Source: Balneolales bacterium (GTDB lineage: Bacteria; Bacteroidota; Rhodothermia; Balneolales; Natronogracilivirgulaceae). From it: DNA of 10,006 bases. Below are positions 1 through 7,399 of this stretch, piece after piece (positions within the stretch are counted from its first letter, which is position 1; each line of letters begins with the position of its first letter). The notes beneath the pieces were generated by a model. The model was not told the origin of the DNA. It saw only the letters and a program-made list of their open reading frames with translations, and did not search any database. Made by a program: the position numbers and the translations under genes. The stretch lies in assembly GCA_007135895.1 (NCBI GenBank), contig SLHZ01000056.1:1-10006 (forward strand). The letters are read 5' to 3'.

Positions 1-147
1 GATCAGATACCGACAAATTTGGATCAGGTACCGGAAAGTATGGATCAGATACCGACAAATTTGGATCAGGTACTGGCAAGTATGGATCAGGTACTGGCAA
101 AGATGGACCAGATACCGGCAAGTATGGATCAAGTACCGGCGAGTCGC
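1..147. repeat. Tandem array of seven 21-bp units
   Basis: Seven consecutive 21-bp units start at 1, 22, 43, 64, 85, 106 and 127, with approximate consensus GATCAGGTACCGGCAAGTAT plus a final G. Units 1 and 3 are identical to each other, so the units form sub-types. Unit 7 diverges in its last bases and marks the right boundary; the left boundary lies outside the window. Because the period is a multiple of three and the unit has no stop in any plus-strand frame, all three plus frames stay open. Frame 1 reads as a DQVPASM-like heptapeptide and stops at 163-165. Frame 2 reads IRYRQVW-like and stops at 194-196, overlapping the ABC ATPase start as ATGA. The array could therefore be the tail of an upstream gene or a non-coding repeat; the sequence alone does not decide. 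A period of 21 bp is about two helical turns. Confidence 0.9.
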
Positions 148-192
148 CCCCATGCAATCGAATGAATCAACACGACCAGGTGTTCACTTTCT

Positions 193-1251
193 ATGAAATA
201 TTTACTTGCAAGCACCGGCCTTACAAAATCGTTCAACCCCGGTGAAACCGTGGTTGATGACGTTACTTTTTCGGTAAACCGTCACGAGATCTTTGCACTG
301 CTGGGACCCAGCGGCTGTGGGAAAACAACAACATTGCGCTTGATTGCCGGTTTTGAACGACCCGACTCCGGCCAGCTTGCGTTTCAGAACCGGCTGCTTG
401 CCGGTTCCGGCACTTTCACTGAGCCTGAAGACAGGGGCATGGGGTTCGTTTTCCAGGATTATGCACTTTTCCCGCACCTGTCTGTGATCGGCAATGTCAT
501 GTTCGGACTGAGGAAGCTTTCGCGAAAGAAACAGCATGAACGGGCACTGGAGATACTCTGCATGCTGGGCCTGCGGGAATTTCAAAACCGTACGCCCCAC
601 GAACTATCAGGCGGGCAGCAACAGCGTGTGGCCCTTGCCCGCGCCATTGCGCCTACACCGGAGCTGTTACTCCTCGATGAACCTTTTTCCAATCTGGATG
701 CCGTCCTTCGTCACAGTACCCGGGACGAGATTCGTTCACTGCTGAAAAAAGCGGGAATGACCGCCCTGCTGGTTACACACGACCAGGAGGAGGCGCTATC
801 CTTCGCCGACCGCATTGCCGTCATGAAAAACGGACGCATTGAGCAGACCGGTACTCCGGAGGAGGTCTATTACCGGCCACGGACCCGGTTTGTGGCACAG
901 TTTCTGGGGACAACCAACCTGATTACTGCCGAGGCGATCGGTGCCACGGCATTGACCGAGTTCGGCCGCATCAACCTGGACCGGCCGGCCAGTGGCCGTG
1001 TTACCCTGTCTATCCGGCCCGAACACCTGACCATCGAGGAGCCCCGGCCTGACCGGGATGTCACCTCTGGCGAGATCATCTCCCGGGAATTCAAGGGCCA
1101 TGACATCACCTACAGGGTCCGCGTGAAAGCAAGAGAATATCTCATACACACCGGCAACCGGGTCCACTTCCGACCGGGTGACCGTGTGCATGTGAGGCCG
1201 CTGGAGCCGGGCGTCGTGCTCGAGGAGACCGAACCGCAAAAAATTATTTGA
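193..1251 (+). CDS. ABC transporter ATP-binding protein, FbpC/PotA-like importer class
   Basis: This is the nucleotide-binding subunit of a substrate-binding-protein-dependent importer. It hydrolyses ATP on the cytoplasmic face of the inner membrane to drive uptake. Visible motifs are Walker A GPSGCGKTT (residues 38-46), the Q-loop in VFQDYALFPH (Gln88), the signature LSGGQQQRVALARA (138-151), Walker B LLLLDEP (158-164), the D-loop SNLDA and the switch His196 in VTHDQEEAL. A C-terminal TOBE-like extension (about 235-350, with SIRPEHL near 273-279) and the 352-residue length fit the MalK/PotA/FbpC/CysA group. The N-terminal half most resembles Fe3+ transporter ATPases, but the substrate cannot be fixed because no permease or binding protein is in the window; partner genes may lie to the left. 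The ATG at 193 is chosen because an in-frame TGA lies at 163-165. The ribosome binding site is weak (AGG at 178-180). The 3' end overlaps the convergent protease gene. Confidence 0.93.
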   Translation: MKYLLASTGLTKSFNPGETVVDDVTFSVNRHEIFALLGPSGCGKTTTLRLIAGFERPDSGQLAFQNRLLAGSGTFTEPEDRGMGFVFQDYALFPHLSVIGNVMFGLRKLSRKKQHERALEILCMLGLREFQNRTPHELSGGQQQRVALARAIAPTPELLLLDEPFSNLDAVLRHSTRDEIRSLLKKAGMTALLVTHDQEEALSFADRIAVMKNGRIEQTGTPEEVYYRPRTRFVAQFLGTTNLITAEAIGATALTEFGRINLDRPASGRVTLSIRPEHLTIEEPRPDRDVTSGEIISREFKGHDITYRVRVKAREYLIHTGNRVHFRPGDRVHVRPLEPGVVLEETEPQKII

Positions 1252-4200
1252 CCAGAATCATCGGACGTGTCCGCACAAAGTCGCCGGCTCTGAGGCGGTA
1301 CACATACATGCCACTGGACAGACCCGAGGCATCAAAGGTCACCGAATGGCGTCCTGTCGGCATCTGCTGCCCGTTGACCAGTGTGGCAATCCGCTCACCG
1401 GTGACGTTGTAGACCTCCAGATAAACCGGCACACTCTCCGGTAGGCTGAAGCGGATTGTGGTTGACGGGTTGAAGGGATTAGGATAATTCTGATCCAGGG
1501 CAAACTCTACAGGTATCTCGCCGGCCGGATCTCCTGACCGGGTGACAACGGTTGTGAAGGAGCGGGTAGCCGACCAGCCGCTCTCTCCGCTCCGGTTGCC
1601 CGCTGACACACGCCAGTAATAGGTCACTCCTCCGGCGAGGTCATCCAGAACAAGCTCCGTGTCGGCTATATTGGCCGTATCGGCTGCCACGATCTCAAAA
1701 TCACTGTCGAGGGATACCTGAAGCCGGTAGGTTTCGGCATAATCCGATGCTGCCCAGGCAAAATGGACCGGAAGCTCCACGGCTTTTCCGTGATCATCGG
1801 GTTCCCAGTGCGGAGCATCGGGTACAGGCAGGAGGGTGCTGAACTGCCAGGCATCTGACCAGCCGGTCACAAACTGGTGGGTTACAGCACGGACACGCCA
1901 GTGATAGGTGCTGTCATAAGCCAGACCCAGCTCCACGGTTCGGCTGGTATCATAGATCTCTTTTTCGAAGATGACAGAGCGAAATGAGACATCCCGTGAT
2001 ATCTCCAGTTCATAGTAGAGGGCATTACTGACCGGATGCCAGCTGAAGTGCAACGGTATATCCTGTTCGACAGCCTGGTGTTGCGGCAAAATGGGTCTTG
2101 GAACAAATGGTTCTCCTTCCATGGCCGCCGACGGGACGGAGAGCGGACCGTTGACTCTTGCACCATACAACGGCCGGACAGCCGAGCTGTGCACCCGGTC
2201 ACCTTCAATCTCGTCAAAACGCCAGTATCCGATCAGTCCGTTTTCGTGGCCGGTCAGGGGCTGCATGATGGAGGACAGCAGTTCCTGCTGATCCCGGTGA
2301 CGGTTCCAGATACGCACTTCATCGATTTCCCCGATAAAATAGTTCCCGGAACCCAGGTGATTGGCCCCTATGACCAGGCCATGCGGACTGACACCGATAT
2401 CTTCCGGAGTCCGGGCTCTTTGATTATCCAGGGCACCATTGATATAGATGCTGCTAGTGCCATCTTTCAACACACCGGCGACATGCACCCATTCATCCGG
2501 TTCAATCGACGTCTCAGAGATCACATGCCAGTTAGTATTTCCCCGCGGGGCAAACCGAATGCGTGACGAGGGCCCTTCGTCTTCCAGTACCAGGGCATAG
2601 CCAGGACTGCCGAAGCTATTGTTCCCCAATATGTAAGATCCCTGCTGACTGACCGGATCCTTGCGTATCCATGCTTCAACCGTTATTTCCCCGCCGCTGA
2701 TATCCAGGGCCGGATTGTACTCAAAGGAGATATAGGAGCTTTGATTGGTTTCAAAGCGGACCGCATTGCCGGCCGGACGCTCCTCATGCAACAGCGCGAG
2801 CGCCGGATAGGAGCGGTCACTCTCACCTTCGAACTGATCCAGTATGGTTGCCTCATAATACCAGGCCGTGGAATCACTTTCTACAAAATCGTGATACCAG
2901 CTGCTGTCGGCTGGAAGCGTGGCCAGCAAAGACGGACTCTGGCCATCGGAATACCGGTATATCCGGAACGAAGAAACCTGATCGGCAGCATAGGCCGGCT
3001 GACTCACATGCAGCGTAATTCTTCCATCCTCAAGATCGGGACGGGCATGGATGCGGGGCGGCAGCGGATAGACACCAGTGTGGCCGAAGGTGACGTTCCC
3101 TGTTGCTTCAGCCGTTGCAGGCCGCATGGCCTGACCGTACATCCTGTCGTCATCGCTGGCATCAAAACGCCAGTATCCGGCCAGCCCCTCTTCATTACCC
3201 CAGAGAGGCCGGTTGAAATCGCTGATGATCTCGGTCACGGTCCGTTGCCGGTTCCAGATTTTCAGTTCATCGATCTGACCATGGAAGAAGAGTCCGTTGC
3301 GCTGAACGTTGCTGCCAATCACCAGATCATTCGAGGTGCTTCCCATGCTGTTGGGCGAGCGCACACTCTCGGCATCCAGCACCCCGTTGATATAGATCTG
3401 AGTATTTCCATTGTGATAAACGGCTGCAACATGGGTCCATTCCCCGGAACGAATACCCCGGTTCGAAGTCAGATGCCAGTTGCTGTTGCCTGTCGGCGTG
3501 AAGCGGACCCGGGCCTCTTCCCCGCCTGAAACAAGATAGAGGCCATAACCGGTAGAGCCCGGGCTGTCTTCCCTGGTCAGAAGAGCCTGCATGCCGGTTT
3601 GAACCGGATCCCTCATTATCCACACTTCAATCGTGAGTTCATTGTCCGAAATATCCAGTGCAGGACGGTTGCTGAGCGCCAGATAGCCCAGTCCCCCGAA
3701 TGCCACCGAACTTCCGCCAGTACGCGGACGGGGAGTGAGTGAAAGCGGATTGGAAAAATGCCCTTCGTATCCGTCTTCATTGATAGTAGTCACCTCGTAA
3801 TAATAGGTGGTACCGTTATCCAGTCCGCCATCAGTGAAATAGCGATCACCTGCATCGATTACAGCCACTTCCGTTCGCTCTCCTCCGGCTGACCGGTAGA
3901 TACGGAAGGATTCCGCCACATCCCGGGCAAAAGCTCTCTCCTCAATTTTGAGGGTAGCCGACTGATCACCAATACGGCCATACACCAGCGGCGATACGGG
4001 GAACACCCCGGGAGACTCGTTGCCCGCTATATCCACCAGAGTCAGATCCGTCCCTCTCATGGTCAAATCGGTTGCAATGGACGAACCTTCTGCGATAAAC
4101 GGATAATAGACCCGGAGGCCCGGCTCATCACCGTTGAGGGGTCCGGTAAAATCGGCCCGTATATCAAACATGTTTCGCGCCGATGACCATATCCTGAGAT

Positions 4201-6406
4201 CATCAATATGTCCGCGGAAGAACTGACCGTTCCGGGACTGATTTGCCCCCAGAATCAACGGGTTGTTGTTGCTTCCCAAACTGTTGGAGCTTCTGGTATT
4301 CTCAGCATCCAGCTCACCGTTCAGATAAATGTAGACATCGCCATCCTGATAAACGGCGGAGACATGAGTCCATTCACCGGCCCGGATACCCGAGCGGGTC
4401 TGCACATGCCAGTTGCTGTTGCTTGTGGGTGCGAACAGAAGCGGTCGTTCCTCTCCGCCTCCCACCGTACGGACCATGTATCCGTTGCTTGTGGCACTGC
4501 TGGTTACTTTTTTCGACAGGATAACGGCATCATCGTCACTGGAAGCATCCATATTGACCCAGAACTCAATGGTGAGCCAGTCTCCGGACAAATCGGTGTG
4601 CGTGTTGTTGGGTGCCATGGCATATCCCTGGCCATCGGCATCGGAAAAAGTGAGGAAGGCGGGTCCTGCTTCAACAAGCGGATCCGACTGACCTGTCACA
4701 ACAAGGGCGAAAGGCTGTTGGCCGTTTTTCAGTGTCGTTCCCTTATGCGTTATGCGAATGGTGTAGTAACCGGGTTCGGGGATCTCGACATAAACCTGTT
4801 CCACATTATCCCGGTAGTTATCACCTGTTGATGCCGGATCTGCCGGGTTGGACGGATCCAGAATCCAGGGCTTAAACTCATCTCGTCCGTCGTGGATGAT
4901 TCTCATATCGAGGTCATTCACCAGCATGAGGTCCGTGGGACCAACACCCTGCTCCACCGGTGTGCCCTCGGGATCGGTCCAGGCGATTGTTGCTGTGAGC
5001 GGTTCCTCGCCGTTGCTCCATACCCGATACTCATGAACCGTGTTGTTGAGCAAAGAGAGTTCCTGAACATAAGCAAATTGCTCTGATGCGGCATCTTCGC
5101 TGAGCACCTCTGCGGCCCGCCGGGCATTGAGCAGGCCCCATCCATTCCGGTAATCGGGACCATCGGATATACCCATGGGGTCGGCCGTATGAATGAGCAG
5201 TGCCCGGATGGTTGAAGACCTCGGATCATCATCAAACAGATTGCGATAATGCTGCTGCAACAGTGTCACGGCACCCGTCACAACCGGTGCCGCCATGGAA
5301 GTGCCATTTTTAGTATCATATGCAGTATCCCCATCAGCAATCGGGGAAACAACATCCACACCCTTGGCTACAATATCCGGCTTGATACGGCCGTCATTGG
5401 TCGGCCCCCAGCCGCTAAATGCCGACATGGATTTGTTGGCAGCCACCGCACCGACCACAATAACATTCTTGGAGGTAGAACTGCTCCCCAGCGAGGTATA
5501 CCCGTCCGCACCGCCATCGGGGTCCCTCTCCACGCTGGACCATACCCAGCTCTCATCCTCTTTGTCCCACACCAAGTGTGAAACAGGCTGGGATAAAGGT
5601 CTGTCATTGCGATCGTTTCCCGCTGATTTGACAATGACAAAATGGGGAGCCTGATAGGCTATTTTATCCCATTCCGCCGCTCTGGAATCATAGAAACCGA
5701 AACGGTAATCGGTCGTTTCACTGATATCCGTATCCCCATACCAGTACCAGCGATTGTTGGTGTTGTCCCATCGCCAACCCAGGATTGTTCCCCAGGAGTG
5801 GTTGGAAACCAGGAGACCGTCTCCGGCGGCCAGGGCCATCTCGCTTTTATGATCATCCCAGGTGTAGCTGATGATTTCCGCTTCGGGCGCCATACCAGTT
5901 GCCGGTGTTTCGACACCCGAAGCCATGATGGTTCCGGCCACATGGGTTGCATGATCTGAGGCCTCCATATCATCATTTCCATAAGTAACCCGGCCGGTCA
6001 GCTCCTGATGAGTAAGAAGCGGTCCGCCACCTTCCCACATACCCACAAGGCGGCCCTCACCGGTCAGATCGAGACCGGAGATCCCCCCCGGCCGGATGGC
6101 ATCTATTGAGCTGAGCTGTGCCGCTTCCAGATTATGCGTGGTAAAGTAGACCGGCAAACCATTTTCAAATTTCTGCAATTCGATAATGGTTCCGTCTGCA
6201 AGCCGCTGTCGGATTGGAATACCGGCACGTCGCGCAATGGCCTCCGCTTCGGCCCGCTGCTCTTGCCACTGCCGGCTGCTTTCAGCCGACATCTGCTGCA
6301 AAACGGCCCGTTGCTCTTCCATATGAGTTTGAGCAGAAAGTCCGGGCGCCAGGACGATGAATGCAAAAATAGTCAGAAGGATGGAACGTTTGCTGTTGTG
6401 TGTCAT
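1244..6406 (-). CDS. Secreted modular subtilisin-family (S8) protease with LamG/FN3 repeats and T9SS sorting domain
   Basis: This is a large exported serine protease of about 1720 residues. From the chosen ATG it has a signal peptide (1-26, cleavage near LSA-Q), a short propeptide-like stretch, and an S8 catalytic domain (about 116-435). The domain shows the His motif HATHVAGTI (His152), the oxyanion Asn264 in SAGND and the nucleophile Ser370 in NGTSMAAP. Where the catalytic Asp is expected, the sequence reads VGMWEGGGP with Glu125. A subtilase jelly-roll domain follows (about 447-573), then LamG-like modules at about 583-770, 899-1078 and 1215-1397. FN3-like segments sit at about 803-897, 1115-1208, 1437-1527 and 1530-1622. 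The last 87 residues contain YPNPFNPST (1641-1649) and end in MILVK, a type IX secretion/FlgD-like sorting domain, so the product is probably released or anchored at the cell surface. The frame stays open up to an ATG at 6535, but the start at 6406 places the signal peptide at the N terminus. The substrate is unknown; LamG and FN3 modules suggest binding to glycan or protein polymers. Confidence 0.93.
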   Translation of the reverse strand: MTHNSKRSILLTIFAFIVLAPGLSAQTHMEEQRAVLQQMSAESSRQWQEQRAEAEAIARRAGIPIRQRLADGTIIELQKFENGLPVYFTTHNLEAAQLSSIDAIRPGGISGLDLTGEGRLVGMWEGGGPLLTHQELTGRVTYGNDDMEASDHATHVAGTIMASGVETPATGMAPEAEIISYTWDDHKSEMALAAGDGLLVSNHSWGTILGWRWDNTNNRWYWYGDTDISETTDYRFGFYDSRAAEWDKIAYQAPHFVIVKSAGNDRNDRPLSQPVSHLVWDKEDESWVWSSVERDPDGGADGYTSLGSSSTSKNVIVVGAVAANKSMSAFSGWGPTNDGRIKPDIVAKGVDVVSPIADGDTAYDTKNGTSMAAPVVTGAVTLLQQHYRNLFDDDPRSSTIRALLIHTADPMGISDGPDYRNGWGLLNARRAAEVLSEDAASEQFAYVQELSLLNNTVHEYRVWSNGEEPLTATIAWTDPEGTPVEQGVGPTDLMLVNDLDMRIIHDGRDEFKPWILDPSNPADPASTGDNYRDNVEQVYVEIPEPGYYTIRITHKGTTLKNGQQPFALVVTGQSDPLVEAGPAFLTFSDADGQGYAMAPNNTHTDLSGDWLTIEFWVNMDASSDDDAVILSKKVTSSATSNGYMVRTVGGGEERPLLFAPTSNSNWHVQTRSGIRAGEWTHVSAVYQDGDVYIYLNGELDAENTRSSNSLGSNNNPLILGANQSRNGQFFRGHIDDLRIWSSARNMFDIRADFTGPLNGDEPGLRVYYPFIAEGSSIATDLTMRGTDLTLVDIAGNESPGVFPVSPLVYGRIGDQSATLKIEERAFARDVAESFRIYRSAGGERTEVAVIDAGDRYFTDGGLDNGTTYYYEVTTINEDGYEGHFSNPLSLTPRPRTGGSSVAFGGLGYLALSNRPALDISDNELTIEVWIMRDPVQTGMQALLTREDSPGSTGYGLYLVSGGEEARVRFTPTGNSNWHLTSNRGIRSGEWTHVAAVYHNGNTQIYINGVLDAESVRSPNSMGSTSNDLVIGSNVQRNGLFFHGQIDELKIWNRQRTVTEIISDFNRPLWGNEEGLAGYWRFDASDDDRMYGQAMRPATAEATGNVTFGHTGVYPLPPRIHARPDLEDGRITLHVSQPAYAADQVSSFRIYRYSDGQSPSLLATLPADSSWYHDFVESDSTAWYYEATILDQFEGESDRSYPALALLHEERPAGNAVRFETNQSSYISFEYNPALDISGGEITVEAWIRKDPVSQQGSYILGNNSFGSPGYALVLEDEGPSSRIRFAPRGNTNWHVISETSIEPDEWVHVAGVLKDGTSSIYINGALDNQRARTPEDIGVSPHGLVIGANHLGSGNYFIGEIDEVRIWNRHRDQQELLSSIMQPLTGHENGLIGYWRFDEIEGDRVHSSAVRPLYGARVNGPLSVPSAAMEGEPFVPRPILPQHQAVEQDIPLHFSWHPVSNALYYELEISRDVSFRSVIFEKEIYDTSRTVELGLAYDSTYHWRVRAVTHQFVTGWSDAWQFSTLLPVPDAPHWEPDDHGKAVELPVHFAWAASDYAETYRLQVSLDSDFEIVAADTANIADTELVLDDLAGGVTYYWRVSAGNRSGESGWSATRSFTTVVTRSGDPAGEIPVEFALDQNYPNPFNPSTTIRFSLPESVPVYLEVYNVTGERIATLVNGQQMPTGRHSVTFDASGLSSGMYVYRLRAGDFVRTRPMILVK

Positions 6407-6580
6407 GTCTTGAAGGAAGCTTTTATAAAAAATGGGCATATTGTATTGGCACGGTTTGTAAACACCACGTTCTGCATGAACATTCGGTAGAATCTGTGCA
6501 GATTTCGCACAACTTATATATATTGAGGTTATCAATATATATCTGTTATTTTTAGCACGGCGGGCAAGCTCTTACTTTTT
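6407..6580. promoter_or_regulatory. Divergent intergenic region between protease and exported-protein genes
   Basis: These 174 bp separate the start codons of two divergently transcribed genes and so must hold both promoters, unless the right-hand gene starts further downstream. The stretch is much more AT-rich than the flanking genes. It contains TTTTATAAAA at 6421-6430, a short dyad TGTGC/GCACA (6495-6499 and 6507-6511) and the long AT-rich dyad listed separately. No sigma-factor motif was convincing enough to place a promoter precisely. Confidence 0.6.
6516..6542. promoter_or_regulatory. Perfect 11-bp inverted repeat, candidate operator
   Basis: The arms ATATATATTGA (6516-6526) and TCAATATATAT (6532-6542) are perfectly complementary around the 5-nt spacer GGTTA. 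The dyad lies 39 bp upstream of the rightward ATG at 6581 and 110 bp upstream of the leftward ATG at 6406. This is a reasonable place for a regulator that controls both genes. It could also be a cruciform or merely AT-rich promoter DNA; there is no GC-rich stem followed by a T-run to suggest a terminator. Confidence 0.5.
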
Positions 6581-7399
6581 ATGGACAAGTTCAACCCTTT
6601 TTTTAAATTTTCGGTGGGACCCATACCTTATGCCGCACTTTCCATATCATGTTTATCCGGTATGAGTTATTACCACTCTGTGCTTTTCGGCCGCTCGAAT
6701 CCCGGCATATACCTTTGCCTGAAAGCCCGTTTCAGCGCATCCAAAAAAAAGATTCCCCCGATTCCAAAAATCCTCACACTGATTGTTGCCATGATGATTT
6801 CTCCCTCAACAGGTACCTTTGCCGGTCCCAATGAAGCCAGACAGGAAATTCCGGCGCTCATTTATCGTGTCGGCGGTGGAATGGATCACTATCAGGATGG
6901 TGATCATTACGGTTATGTATTCACCATGTGTGCGGACGGATCCTATCGGCTGGAGCAGCAGATCTGGCAAAGCCGGAATGATGAAGGCACGCTTGACCCG
7001 GTCCTTGTAAGCCGCGGCAATCTCACTGCATCCCAAATCCGCAGGATGCTTGAGGAGATTGATGCCAACGGTTTTTTCTCATTTCCGATGCGTCTTCCGA
7101 CCGGCAGTCCTTTCGAAATCGGCTATTATGAACCGGCTGAAACCGTTACTCTGAGCGTTCACCGGCTCTGGTTTGACGAAGCGATACAGGTCTTCACCAG
7201 CCCCGGTCATGACCGTTCCACCTCGGTCATTCCAGACTCAGGCAAACGTATTGCAGCTATAACGGATACTGCAAGCATCCACAGTGTTGAAGCCTATCTG
7301 GGTGCAGAACGGCGTCATTTTCCTGAGGGATTCCGGCAGCTCAACCGTTTTTTCCGTGACGTTGTCAGGGAGCTGGTTCGGGAAGCTTCGGAGCGGTAG
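6581..7399 (+). CDS. Unrecognised protein, probably exported
   Basis: I do not recognise a named family with confidence. The ORF encodes up to 272 residues. A basic stretch KKKIPPIPK (55-63) followed by the hydrophobic ILTLIVAMM (64-72) and a TFA-G site (79-82) looks like a signal peptide. The true start may therefore be downstream of 6581: ATG at 6662 and GTG at 6680 are in frame, but none of the candidates has a good ribosome binding site. The presumed mature part is about 190 residues. It opens [15 protein letters not shown], then has [22 protein letters not shown] (145-168, split here as [13 protein letters not shown] and DANGFFSFP) and a VTLSVHR strand (189-195). It ends in a basic helix. 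This order of elements weakly recalls emfourin-type protease inhibitors, which is only an impression. The gene is divergent from the subtilase and overlaps the chemoreceptor gene by 35 bp at its 3' end. Confidence 0.72.
   Translation: MDKFNPFFKFSVGPIPYAALSISCLSGMSYYHSVLFGRSNPGIYLCLKARFSASKKKIPPIPKILTLIVAMMISPSTGTFAGPNEARQEIPALIYRVGGGMDHYQDGDHYGYVFTMCADGSYRLEQQIWQSRNDEGTLDPVLVSRGNLTASQIRRMLEEIDANGFFSFPMRLPTGSPFEIGYYEPAETVTLSVHRLWFDEAIQVFTSPGHDRSTSVIPDSGKRIAAITDTASIHSVEAYLGAERRHFPEGFRQLNRFFRDVVRELVREASER

Noticed and set aside
1..147. CRISPR array
   Set aside because: The units are contiguous with no unique spacers between them, so this is a simple tandem repeat.
796..1239. Minus-strand ORFs opposite the ABC ATPase
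   Set aside because: The plus strand carries all ABC ATPase motifs and the TOBE region here; the antisense frames show no recognisable features.
2036..4831. Several long plus-strand ORFs (for example 2741-3529 and 4208-4831) inside the protease gene
   Set aside because: They are antisense to the LamG modules. Their resemblance to each other follows from the module repeats on the coding strand, and they show no independent domain or start signals.
6407..6535. N-terminal extension of the protease to the ATG at 6535
   Set aside because: It would place 43 poorly characterised residues before a clear signal peptide and would run through the AT-rich promoter-like region and the right arm edge of the dyad.
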